The translations under genes and the position numbers were made by a program. From Mesobacillus maritimus (GTDB lineage Bacteria > Bacillota > Bacilli > Bacillales > Cytobacillaceae), in NCBI RefSeq assembly GCF_023715205.1, contig NZ_JAMBNR010000011.1, forward strand, positions 62,001 through 126,000: a stretch of DNA of 64,000 nucleotides. The letters run 5' to 3'. Positions 33,501 to 42,063 of the stretch are shown here, one piece after another. The number at the start of each line of letters is the position of its first letter. Positions within the stretch are counted from its first letter, which is position 1. Below the pieces are notes generated by a model that saw nothing but the letters and a program-made list of their open reading frames with translations, searched no databases and was not told the origin of the DNA.

Positions 33501-36500
33501 ATGAAGCAAAAGTTAGTTCAGTTAAAAGACAGGTTGAATGACTTAAGTAAGAGGAATCGATCCATTCGTATGTTAAAGTTGTATGATAAATGGGCCTTCG
33601 ATATAAGTTTAATAGATAAATTGGATCAAAAAATCAATGCTAAAACCTTAGTTGAAAGAGTTGTTGACCAAAAAGGAAATGTAGTATTGGTTAAAGCAAA
33701 TGTTACGAATAAAGAATCATTAGTACTGTCAGGAAAATTAACTTCTTTGTATCGCAATATTAAGGGGATTGAGGAAGAGACAGGATTGTATGATTTATAT
33801 GTTGGTTACCCATTCGTATCCGGCAGTATGTTAGATGGCACATACATCCGAGCTCCATTATTTTTATATCCAGTAAAATTAGAAAGAGAAAGAGTAAATG
33901 GTACTCAGTGGAAATTATCTTTAGAAGAAGGAGAACCACAATTAAATCGAACCCTTATTTTGGCATTTAAAAAATTTAGTGGATTAGATATTGACGAAAA
34001 GATATTTGATGAAGCTGAAGAGCAGGCGAAATCAATAAACTTTTTAAAATTGATTTCTTGGCTAAAGGAATACTCATTAAATATTCTCTGGAATAATCAA
34101 CCTGAGCTAGAAAAGTTTGTAGATTACAGACAGGACACGATCCCAGAATTCCAAAAGGGTCAATTTCAACTTGATAATATGGCGATCTTAGGCAATTATC
34201 CTCAAGGTAATTCTGCTTTAATAAAGGATTTTGAGGATTTAATAAATGAATCTGAAAATGGAAATGATTTAGGGATTATCGCTGAGTTATTACAAGCTGG
34301 AGAAGAATATAAAAAAACAGAATCTGATTTAGGAGATTTGAATCAAGAGGATAAAAGGACAGAGAAATCAGAGAAAGAGAACTTTTTTGTTCTTGATACA
34401 GATGCCTCACAGGAAGAGATTATTAATGAAGTAGATCATAATCGAGGTTTGGTTGTTCACGGACCTCCAGGGACCGGTAAATCACAAGTAATTGTAAATC
34501 TCATTGCCAATTCCATCGCACAAGACAAAAGAGTCCTTTTAGTGTGCCAAAAAAGGGCTGCACTTGATGTGGTATATCAACGTCTTGAGGTATTAGGGTT
34601 ATCATCACATGTTGCCTTATTACATGATGAAAAAAACGATCGTAACCCACTGTATAGGAAGCTACACACTTTATTGGAAGATGATAAAAAAATACAGGAT
34701 TATGAAAATGATCTTACACAACTCTCCAACAAAATCGAAGAGTATGAAGCTAAGTTAAATGCCATTGTGAAGGGACTTTATGAAGTACAAGACCATGGAT
34801 ATAGGGCATTCGATTTATATGGGTTAGGAAAGCCGATTTCTGAAATTGAGGTAATTCTGGAATTAAAAGAGGTTCTGAATTCACTTACAAAAGATAATCT
34901 TGATGAAGTGTTAATGAAAATATTTTCATATGGCAACCATTATAGTCGATTTGGTGGAGAGAACTATCCACTTAAGGACAGGAAGTCGTTCGCAAAACTT
35001 GAATTGAAAGACCGACTAACAATCATAGAAATTTTAAAAAACGTCATTGAAAAAGCTAAGTCGAGCATTGAATATTTAGATAAAATTGACCAGGATGACA
35101 TCACCCCAGAATATACATGGCTTATAAATGATAAGTTAGAGAAAATATACGATGATTTAAATCCAGATGAAAAACGAACATTGCAAAAACTTCGATTATG
35201 GTGGTGGACTTCTTTTACGGGAAAAACAATCGTAGAAGAACTTTTGAATGGGGAAAAATTCAAAGGCATATCTTCTAAAGAATGGCCACGAGTAAGGGAA
35301 AGTTTGAAACTTTTGTTTGACTTATCCCAGGTTTCTGAAAAAATGTCCAATGAAATTAAAACATTACAACCTTATTTTTCAGATGAATTAGTTAAAAGGT
35401 TTAATGAAAGAATTTCTAAAGGAGATATTCCTTTAAAGGAATTTGAGCAGAAACACGAATATATCATTCAGGACTTTGAAGATTTACGTAATATGGATCG
35501 TGAGTACGATGAACATTTACCGTATATAAAAAAGATCATTGATATGTTAAAAGATAAAACAGCTAGTAACATCCACAAACAGTTATCCGATGAGTGGGTA
35601 GATATTGTTAAACAATCCGCTTTTATTCACTGGATTGATAATATTGAGGCAAAACATCCAGTGCTAACGAAAATTGGTACAGAAGAAATTGAAAAAGTTA
35701 GGGAAGATTTTAAAGATTTATTGTTAAAGAAAAGGGATCTTTCTGTAAAAGTACTGATCAATCGTTTAATAAAAAAATTAAATCATGTTAAACAGACAAA
35801 CAATAAAGCAATGAAGGAATTAAAGCATCAGGTTGGGAAAAAAAGAATGGTTTGGCCAGTAAGAAAGCTAGTTCGAGAGTTCGCTTTAAATGGACTTCTC
35901 GATGTGATGCCAATCTGGTTAACCTCTCCGGAAACTGTTTCAGCCATTTATCCTTTGAAAAAAGAACTATTTGACATCGTTATTTTTGACGAGGCATCTC
36001 AATGTACGGTAGAGAACGGACTTCCAGCTGCTTATCGAGGGGCAAAAATTGTTGTTGCCGGTGATGAAAAACAATTACCACCTTCTAACTTATTCAAAGG
36101 TGCAATCCAAGAAGATGAAGATGATCTAGAGATTGATGATTTTACTGAATCGGAAAGCCTGTTGAACTTGGCCAAACGAACTTTACCTGAAAAAATGTTG
36201 CAATGGCATTATAGATCCAAATCTGAGGAGTTAATTAACTTTTCCAACCATGCCTATTACAATGGATCTATCCAAATCGCGCCCAATGTTGAACCGCTAC
36301 GAACTCCAGCAGCGATTCAATGGCATAAAGTCGATGGACTTTGGGTGAATCAATGTAATGAAGTTGAAGCAAAAGCAGTAGTTGAGTTACTCAAAAAGTT
36401 ACTATTTCAGAATCCAAACAAGACAGTGGGAATCATTACCTTTAATGCTAAGCAACAAGATAAAATTCAAGATATTATAGATGCTGAAGTAGAAGCTGAT

Positions 36501-37271
36501 CAAGAGTTTGGAGTACTCTATCAGCAAATTATGAGTAGGGACTTGGATGAGAGAGTATTTGTAAAGAATATTGAAAATGTCCAAGGGGACGAAAGAGATA
36601 TCATTATATTTTCTATTGCATATGCCAAAAATAAAGAAGGAAGAGTTTATAATCGGTTCGGTCCTCTCGGTCAACAGGGCGGGGAAAATCGTTTAAATGT
36701 TGCCGTTACTAGATCAAAAGAGGAAATTCATATAGTTACAAGTATCGAGCCAAATGAACTTAGTGTTGATTCAACTAAAAATGATGGTCCGAAATTCTTA
36801 AAGAGTTACCTGGAGTATTCAAAAGCTGTTTCACAAGTGAAAAAGGACGAAATCGAAGCGGTTCTATCTAAACTAAATCAGAATCAAAATACAAAAAAAC
36901 AAGATGGCCCATTGCAATTTGATTCTCCTTTTGAAGAACAAGTATACAATGCCTTAACAAACCTAGGTTATAAGGTTGATACACAAGTTGGCATGTCAGG
37001 CTATCGAATCGATCAAGCAATTGTCCACCCTAATCATCCCGAGAAATATATTCTGGGAATTGAATGTGATGGCGCTATGTACCATAGTTCACCTTCAGCA
37101 AAGGAACGGGACGTTTATAGACAGCGTTTCTTAGAAACAAAGGGTTGGAAAATCACTCGGATTTGGAGCCGTAATTGGTGGAAGAATTCAAGTGCAGAAA
37201 TTGAAAAGATTGATCAATTGGTAAAAAAATTGATGAAAGAGGAAAATATTAAGGAAAAAGTAATGAGTTGA
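33501..37271 (+). CDS. DUF4011-type superfamily I helicase fused to Vsr/MTES-type endonuclease (antiviral-type)
   Basis: 1256 residues. The N-terminal 260 residues are of DUF4011 type (LNDLSKRNRSIRMLKLYD). The SF1 helicase core follows: Walker A VHGPPGTGKSQ near residue 322, a long helical insertion (residues 390-790), Walker B FDEASQC near 830, VVAGDEKQLPPS near 853, VQGDERDIIIFS near 1026 and VAVTRSKEE near 1066. The C-terminal 120 residues form a PD-(D/E)xK/Vsr-like nuclease (SPFEEQVYNAL, GIECDGAMYHSS, RIWSRNWW). Proteins of this architecture have been reported as a single-gene defence system, which I recall as Hhe; that link is from memory. ATG 33501 follows AGGTGGAG. Confidence 0.85.
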   Translation: MKQKLVQLKDRLNDLSKRNRSIRMLKLYDKWAFDISLIDKLDQKINAKTLVERVVDQKGNVVLVKANVTNKESLVLSGKLTSLYRNIKGIEEETGLYDLYVGYPFVSGSMLDGTYIRAPLFLYPVKLERERVNGTQWKLSLEEGEPQLNRTLILAFKKFSGLDIDEKIFDEAEEQAKSINFLKLISWLKEYSLNILWNNQPELEKFVDYRQDTIPEFQKGQFQLDNMAILGNYPQGNSALIKDFEDLINESENGNDLGIIAELLQAGEEYKKTESDLGDLNQEDKRTEKSEKENFFVLDTDASQEEIINEVDHNRGLVVHGPPGTGKSQVIVNLIANSIAQDKRVLLVCQKRAALDVVYQRLEVLGLSSHVALLHDEKNDRNPLYRKLHTLLEDDKKIQDYENDLTQLSNKIEEYEAKLNAIVKGLYEVQDHGYRAFDLYGLGKPISEIEVILELKEVLNSLTKDNLDEVLMKIFSYGNHYSRFGGENYPLKDRKSFAKLELKDRLTIIEILKNVIEKAKSSIEYLDKIDQDDITPEYTWLINDKLEKIYDDLNPDEKRTLQKLRLWWWTSFTGKTIVEELLNGEKFKGISSKEWPRVRESLKLLFDLSQVSEKMSNEIKTLQPYFSDELVKRFNERISKGDIPLKEFEQKHEYIIQDFEDLRNMDREYDEHLPYIKKIIDMLKDKTASNIHKQLSDEWVDIVKQSAFIHWIDNIEAKHPVLTKIGTEEIEKVREDFKDLLLKKRDLSVKVLINRLIKKLNHVKQTNNKAMKELKHQVGKKRMVWPVRKLVREFALNGLLDVMPIWLTSPETVSAIYPLKKELFDIVIFDEASQCTVENGLPAAYRGAKIVVAGDEKQLPPSNLFKGAIQEDEDDLEIDDFTESESLLNLAKRTLPEKMLQWHYRSKSEELINFSNHAYYNGSIQIAPNVEPLRTPAAIQWHKVDGLWVNQCNEVEAKAVVELLKKLLFQNPNKTVGIITFNAKQQDKIQDIIDAEVEADQEFGVLYQQIMSRDLDERVFVKNIENVQGDERDIIIFSIAYAKNKEGRVYNRFGPLGQQGGENRLNVAVTRSKEEIHIVTSIEPNELSVDSTKNDGPKFLKSYLEYSKAVSQVKKDEIEAVLSKLNQNQNTKKQDGPLQFDSPFEEQVYNALTNLGYKVDTQVGMSGYRIDQAIVHPNHPEKYILGIECDGAMYHSSPSAKERDVYRQRFLETKGWKITRIWSRNWWKNSSAEIEKIDQLVKKLMKEENIKEKVMS

Positions 37272-37383
37272 TTTAAATTAGGGTCAGGTCCAGTTTGTTT
37301 GAGTATAACGGATTGGGGACTGGCCATATTTTCGAGTTTTTATTTTGTGAAACAAGTATTCGGATTGTGACAGTGCACAGTAA

Positions 37384-37710
37384 CTTAGTTTCCCACAGGA
37401 AGAAGTTAATGAGGATGAAGCGCCAAGCTACTTAAAATTATCAAGAGTAAAGATCAGTGATTTTATTTATTTACAATCCATTTCTATTACATCAAAAGAA
37501 CTGATTATTAAAGCAGTAGGATATTGGTTGATGTACAGTGAAGACAAGATGAGTTTAGGAAGCAGTCACAAATGGTTATGGAAGGGGCGCGAGGAAATAT
37601 CCATCATCTCTGAAATGTATAATAATAATGTTTTTAACAATACCATGTTTGAAGAGTATTACCTGATATATAAAACAAAATTATTAGATTGGTTTTCTAG
37701 GAAGAATTAA
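37384..37710 (+). pseudogene. 3' fragment of an unidentified gene
   Basis: A 108-codon frame opens right after a TAA and encodes QEEVNEDEAPSYLKLSRVKI, VGYWLMYSEDKMSLGSSHKW and FNNTMFEEYYLIYKTKLLDW before its stop. The first ATG is 48 codons in (37528) and has no ribosome site, while coding-like sequence extends upstream of it. So the 5' part of the gene is missing. Family not recognised. Confidence 0.5.
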
Positions 37711-37810
37711 ATGAATATTTGAGGTAAAGAGAATATAATAGATTCTTGCTATTTTTATATAAAAAAAAGCGGATGACTAGAAGGCAGAAAAATCAAGGAG
37801 AGAGTAATAT

Positions 37811-38668
37811 ATGAGTAAATATTTATATAATGACTACATTATTAAGTTAGCAGAAAAGTTTAATCGAATAATCGATGACATTTCGGCAGACTTCAATTTT
37901 GATTATGGTTTTGAATTTGAAATTGTTATATGTAAGGCACTACGAAAAATATTACCTAACAAGTACGGTATCTGCAGAGGTCATGTAGTAAGTCGCAATG
38001 GAGAAAAGCAAGGCGACGATATCATTATCTTTGACCAAGAAAGATTTCCTACCTTAAAAGCAAATGATAAGGAAGAGTATTTCAGAAAAGAAAACATTCC
38101 TATTGAAGCCGTTTATGGTTATATTGAAGCAAAACATACGCTAAATCCTAAATCTTTAGATAAAGCATTTGAACAGATAACGGCTGTAAAAGAATTAATC
38201 ATGAAACGCCCACAGATGAATTTGTTTCAAAACGATCCTTATATTAATGATGAAAGAAGGGTAGGGGTTCACAAAAGTGAAGATTATCCTCTTTTTCGTA
38301 ATCCAGTATTTTGTATAATTCTTAGTAGATACGCAACCACAAATGATGGAAAACGAGCGGAAAATTCACAAGAAATTCATGATTTTCTACAAGACCGACT
38401 AACTGCATTGGATGGTAAATATAGACCTGAGCTCATAGTTGCAGGAAAGAGCAATTTTTTAGGGATTGGCTACAAAGAGAGTGATGGGGATTTTACACCA
38501 ACGTTATTTACACTGAATGAATGCCCAAAATTAGAATATGAAAACCTAATTAGAGAGAATCTTTCATTTGGTATAGCCCTTGCTCAATTACTATCAGCTA
38601 TTGATTGGATTCGATTGGGTCGTATGCCTTGGGAAGAAATCCTTAATGACGCTATAGAGGAAAAATAA
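37811..38668 (+). CDS. DUF6602-domain nuclease-like protein
   Basis: 285 residues. N-terminal helix, then the DUF6602 pattern: FDYGFEFEIVICKALRKILP, YGICRGHVVSRNGEKQGDDI and VYGYIEAKHTLNPKSLDKA. The GDDIIIFD...IEAKH spacing fits a PD-(D/E)xK nuclease core (acidic pair followed by E-x-K). It is commonly found beside defence genes, and here it follows the helicase-nuclease. ATG 37811 follows AAGGAGAGAGTAATAT. Substrate and activity unproven. Confidence 0.75.
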   Translation: MSKYLYNDYIIKLAEKFNRIIDDISADFNFDYGFEFEIVICKALRKILPNKYGICRGHVVSRNGEKQGDDIIIFDQERFPTLKANDKEEYFRKENIPIEAVYGYIEAKHTLNPKSLDKAFEQITAVKELIMKRPQMNLFQNDPYINDERRVGVHKSEDYPLFRNPVFCIILSRYATTNDGKRAENSQEIHDFLQDRLTALDGKYRPELIVAGKSNFLGIGYKESDGDFTPTLFTLNECPKLEYENLIRENLSFGIALAQLLSAIDWIRLGRMPWEEILNDAIEEK

Positions 38669-38695
38669 TCAGTGGCAGATCGAACCGTAAAAAGG

Positions 38696-38730
38696 GAGAA
38701 GCATGGGGATGTACCTATGCCTCTTTTTGT
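38696..38730 (+). terminator. Terminator of the DUF6602 gene
   Basis: GAGAAGCATGGGG..CCTATGCCTC hairpin followed by T5. Confidence 0.7.
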
Positions 38731-38961
38731 ATCTACAGAAATTATGACTCTGGATGAGGTGTAAGGGATATCCCTGTGCTTCTATTAGAATTATCCTTCC
38801 AGGAATTTTTGTCAGCACACAGGATAATGATTAAAATTCACATAAACCCCTCATTTTCACAAACTCTTTAATGTTTTTACATAAAATTACAATTACCATC
38901 ACTATGAGCGAGAATTAACATAGTAAATAACACACCTTTTAACATCATAATTAGAGCATTG

Positions 38962-38975
38962 ACAATAGCTATTGT
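38962..38975. promoter_or_regulatory. Palindromic operator-like site over a -35 box
   Basis: ACAATAGCTATTGT is a perfect 14-bp palindrome that overlaps a TTGACA hexamer (38959-38964). A ribosome-site-like GGAG and a 10-codon frame (ATG 39000, LCISNVTTR, stop) follow. This may be a regulated promoter of a lost or very small gene. The 38731-39431 gap otherwise holds only the 39149 palindrome. Confidence 0.35.
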
Positions 38976-39148
38976 AATTATGTGAGATATGGAGTGAAAT
39001 GCTCTGCATTTCTAATGTTACAACCCGATAATTTTTTCGGTAAAAAGAGAAAAAACCAATTCAACTTTGCGATTTGGTCTAAAAAAAAGTAGTGGGGTGC
39101 TCATGATTTAGTTCTTAAGCTGATGTTAGGGGCCCTTGTAATATTTGT

Positions 39149-39200
39149 GGTCAGTCCCACGGCGAAGTAGTAACTCTTTGCCTCGCCGTGGGACTAATCC
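39149..39200. repeat. GGTCAGTCCCAC palindrome
   Basis: GTCCCACGGCGA and TCGCCGTGGGAC form a perfect 12-bp stem, extended by GGTCA/TAATCC with mismatches and followed by a weak T-tract. Same family as 31893 and 18276. Confidence 0.7.
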
Positions 39201-39452
39201 TGTCTTTCTAAAGGAAGGTTCAATTTCTGTGTTTCTTTGTATCTATTAAAGTACATTGACATTGCAGTTAAGTAAATAAATAGCAAATATTAAGAGACCA
39301 CTTTGTGGTATAATTTACCTAAATAAAAATTTAGTAGGAAAGAAACATAACTTCGACGAAAAGGAATCTGAAGATAATGTTACTAGCTCTTAAGTGAAAT
39401 AATTAATATATCAATAGATGAGAAGATATTCATGATAAAGGGGATAAATATT

Positions 39453-39881
39453 GTGGAAGATAATGAGATACATATTAAAGACAATATAATTTATAAGATA
39501 GTAGACTATCATCGGAGAAGGCCAAATCCTGAGAAATCAGTATGGGATAGAGATGTTTCCGTTGAAGATGAAATTGGACTCTTTAAGGAGGTTGTTCACA
39601 ATAAATGGATAGTTGAAGATTTAAATAAACAGAAACACCTGGGGTGGGGGATACTATCTTATGGGACTAGATTAGGAACAGGTATAACACCTGAAAAGAA
39701 GCCTTTATATGTTGCAAAATTTAAGGATGAAAATCTAAATGAATACTTTCATGGTTATCCCATTGATTATACTTGTGTACACGATAGGGTTCCTAAAAGT
39801 ATTTTAAAAGATTGGAAGAAGGAAACAAGAATTTCAAAGGCCCAAATGTCAAGGATGGGGAGAGGTTTTGATTGTCATTAG
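39453..39881 (+). CDS. Hypothetical protein, first gene of a two-gene unit
   Basis: About 142 residues; family not recognised. N-terminal half acidic, C-terminal half basic with YFHGYPIDYTCVHDRVPKSI and a final RISKAQMSRMGRGFDCH; the invariant-looking His/Cys residues could bind a metal or nucleic acid. GTG 39453 is preferred because AAAGGGGAT lies 7 bases upstream; ATG 39432 has only a weak site. The stop overlaps the next start by 10 bases, so the two genes are coupled. It sits inside the defence-rich region. Confidence 0.6.
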   Translation: MEDNEIHIKDNIIYKIVDYHRRRPNPEKSVWDRDVSVEDEIGLFKEVVHNKWIVEDLNKQKHLGWGILSYGTRLGTGITPEKKPLYVAKFKDENLNEYFHGYPIDYTCVHDRVPKSILKDWKKETRISKAQMSRMGRGFDCH

Positions 39882-40876
39882 AAAATCCAAAAATATTGAG
39901 AATACTTGGGGATTACTGGGACATATTTACAGTTGATAATAAGGTATATATTTGGGGTTTCGACGGTAGTGTAATTTGCTTGGATTGGGAAAAATTAAAA
40001 GAGTATTTAAAAACTAATGAGACAGTGGTTGAGTTAAAAGATATAAAAAACAGTATAAACGGTATCTATCAAAATCCATTTAAGGAACTACATACAGACT
40101 TTGCAACTTACAATAATAAAATATATGCAGTCCTTGATGAGGGTTTGTACTCTGCTACCATTAATACTAATAATACTAATAATAGCATTAAAACAGAAAC
40201 AGTAGAAAAAATTTGGGACTGTCCTTTATTTGCTCTGAAAATTAAGAGTAATGGAAGGGTGGCTCTTGCTGGTGGAGAGGAGGGGCTTTTTCAATATGAT
40301 ATCTTAAAAAAAGAGACTGGGTACATATATAAATTTCATAATTACGATAGCAAGATAGATCAAATAAGTAAAGACCATTCTTCATTTGTGAACTGGGCAC
40401 ATTCAAGTATTTTTAGCTCTTCTAATAGAGGTGAGTCTTACTTAGCGGGATTTTACTGGAAGGATGGGCAAATAAATTATAAAGGAATATTAAATGAATC
40501 AGAGATTTTTGGGAAGAACAATAGTGGGGAAGTAAGTTGGGCTTATAGAGGGAATATTTATCGAACTACATCAAATGGACTGGAATATATTTCTTTTACA
40601 CAGCAAAAATTACAAGGAAATAGGCAAGGCCAACCATTCTCGGAAGTAAAGAAAGTTCCTTTCATGCCTTATAAAGGTAAGCCATTATTTGCGGAAGTTT
40701 CAATGTTTGGTTCAATTATAGAGTGTGAAAATGCACTGGTTGTTATGGAAAATGAAAAATCATTTTTTAATATACCAGAACCACCAACAAGATGGAGAGT
40801 TTATCCTGAGGATGCAATTTTTAAAAATCATTTACATGTTATTTTTGAAGATTACTTAAAGTTATATGTTTTTTAA
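39872..40876 (+). CDS. Hypothetical protein with propeller-like repeats, second gene of a pair
   Basis: 334 residues, no signal peptide or membrane helix. Successive blade-like beta segments recur: NKVYIWGFDGSVICLDWE, NNKIYAVLDEGLYSATI, RVALAGGEEGLFQYDI and GNIYRTTSNGLEYISF. They suggest a WD40/Kelch-like propeller, so a binding or sensing role is plausible; no catalytic motif seen. TTG 39872 follows GGGGAGAGG at 6 bases, within the end of the preceding gene. Confidence 0.65.
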   Translation: MSLENPKILRILGDYWDIFTVDNKVYIWGFDGSVICLDWEKLKEYLKTNETVVELKDIKNSINGIYQNPFKELHTDFATYNNKIYAVLDEGLYSATINTNNTNNSIKTETVEKIWDCPLFALKIKSNGRVALAGGEEGLFQYDILKKETGYIYKFHNYDSKIDQISKDHSSFVNWAHSSIFSSSNRGESYLAGFYWKDGQINYKGILNESEIFGKNNSGEVSWAYRGNIYRTTSNGLEYISFTQQKLQGNRQGQPFSEVKKVPFMPYKGKPLFAEVSMFGSIIECENALVVMENEKSFFNIPEPPTRWRVYPEDAIFKNHLHVIFEDYLKLYVF

Positions 40877-41101
40877 TGTTTATTATTTTCTGAGTACACA
40901 TTCAGATAACGAAACTGAAAGGAAATAGGCAGCTTTATCAGACTGATAAATATAGACCAGAAATGGAAGTTTCATAAGAAATGATTAATGGAAACCAATC
41001 GATAAAAATACTCTTTATAGTGATTTTTTTCAAAGATACAAATGTTTCATGTGGCCCGAAAGGTATAGCATAAACTAATAAATATGGAGGGTTATCTTTT
41101 T

Positions 41102-41278
41102 ATGTACATTGATTTAAATAATATAGCAAGTTGGGCTTCAATTATTTCATTAATTATAGGAGTTATATCAATACTAATGAGTACTTACTCTATTAAAAAG
41201 GTAAAAACATTTAATAGTAATATTAAGATAAAAGGTAATCAGAATAAAACTGCTGGACGGGATTATTTTAATGATTAA
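41102..41278 (+). CDS. Small membrane protein with GNxNxxAGRD motif (ABC-3C operon)
   Basis: 58 residues: one transmembrane helix (SIISLIIGVISILM) followed by a short tail IKIKGNQNKTAGRDYFND. The tail motif is repeated at the start of the next protein (VYGDNNKSAGRDFID). ATG 41102 follows GGAGGGTTATCTTTTT; ATG 41084 overlaps that site. First gene of a tightly overlapping four-gene unit. It may anchor the complex at the membrane. Confidence 0.65.
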   Translation: MYIDLNNIASWASIISLIIGVISILMSTYSIKKVKTFNSNIKIKGNQNKTAGRDYFND

Positions 41279-41837
41279 TAGGAATAATATGGAGGTCTAT
41301 GGAGATAACAATAAAAGTGCAGGTAGAGATTTTATTGATAATAGGAAAACTATAATATTTGAAAATGATGGCTTTTCTCCACTTAGATTTTTTGATGATG
41401 ATATCAAAGAAATAATAATAGAATTTGCAAAAGTTGCACAACGTGTTAAAGGGCCGAATTATAATTTCCAGAGAATTAAAGCGATAGAAAAAAATAAAAT
41501 AAATGGGCTTTCAACTGAATACTTTGAAGAAGTTATTTTGGAAAATAGTATTAGCTATTTTCAGCAAATCGATGACTTTCTTAAAAATCCGATCAACGAA
41601 AAGTATCTAAGGATGTATGAAAATACAATAGATGAATTAAATCAAAAGATATTAATGTATAGGGAAAGATACGATAAATTTGACATGGTTTTTAATGATT
41701 TGCATGATTATATTTTAAATAATAACAGAACCGATCTAAGATCAGACAGAAGGTTGATTTGGGTTATGTTACATTATATGTATTGGAAATGTGATATTGG
41801 TAAAGGGGGAGAAATCGGGTATGCTGATCCCTCATAA
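41271..41837 (+). CDS. ABC-3C-associated protein with GDNNKSAGRD motif
   Basis: 188 residues. The N-terminal VYGDNNKSAGRDFIDN repeats the tail motif of the preceding membrane protein; the rest is helical (residues 50-185), like the C-terminal domains that connect effectors to ABC-3C complexes. It overlaps the preceding gene by 8 bases and the following by 17. An internal ATG at 41289 is an alternative start. It is probably the effector or adaptor component of the system. Confidence 0.6.
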   Translation: MINRNNMEVYGDNNKSAGRDFIDNRKTIIFENDGFSPLRFFDDDIKEIIIEFAKVAQRVKGPNYNFQRIKAIEKNKINGLSTEYFEEVILENSISYFQQIDDFLKNPINEKYLRMYENTIDELNQKILMYRERYDKFDMVFNDLHDYILNNNRTDLRSDRRLIWVMLHYMYWKCDIGKGGEIGYADPS

Positions 41838-42063
41838 ATATATGAATCTTGAAAAAAGTGTTCTAAAAATGAGCGGTTCTATAATAGAAGTATTTTTAAA
41901 TAATAAAACTATAGAATTTGATTATTTATTCAAGATAATAGAACGAAAATATGGTATAGAAATTTATGAGTTATTTATTCCATCACTTAGTTTGTTATAT
42001 TGTCTAGGAAAGATTAACTATATAGTCGAAGAGGATTTATTGGAGTGGAGAAATGAAGATTAA
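41821..42063 (+). CDS. ABC-3C system middle component
   Basis: About 80 residues, starting MLIPHKYMNLEKSVLKMSG and ending with the winged-helix-like LYCLGKINYIVEEDLLEW, the pattern of ABC-three-component middle components (MC6-like). ATG 41821 is preferred because GGGGGAG lies 9 bases upstream. It overlaps both neighbours and would bridge the ATPase and the effector. Confidence 0.75.
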   Translation: MLIPHKYMNLEKSVLKMSGSIIEVFLNNKTIEFDYLFKIIERKYGIEIYELFIPSLSLLYCLGKINYIVEEDLLEWRNED

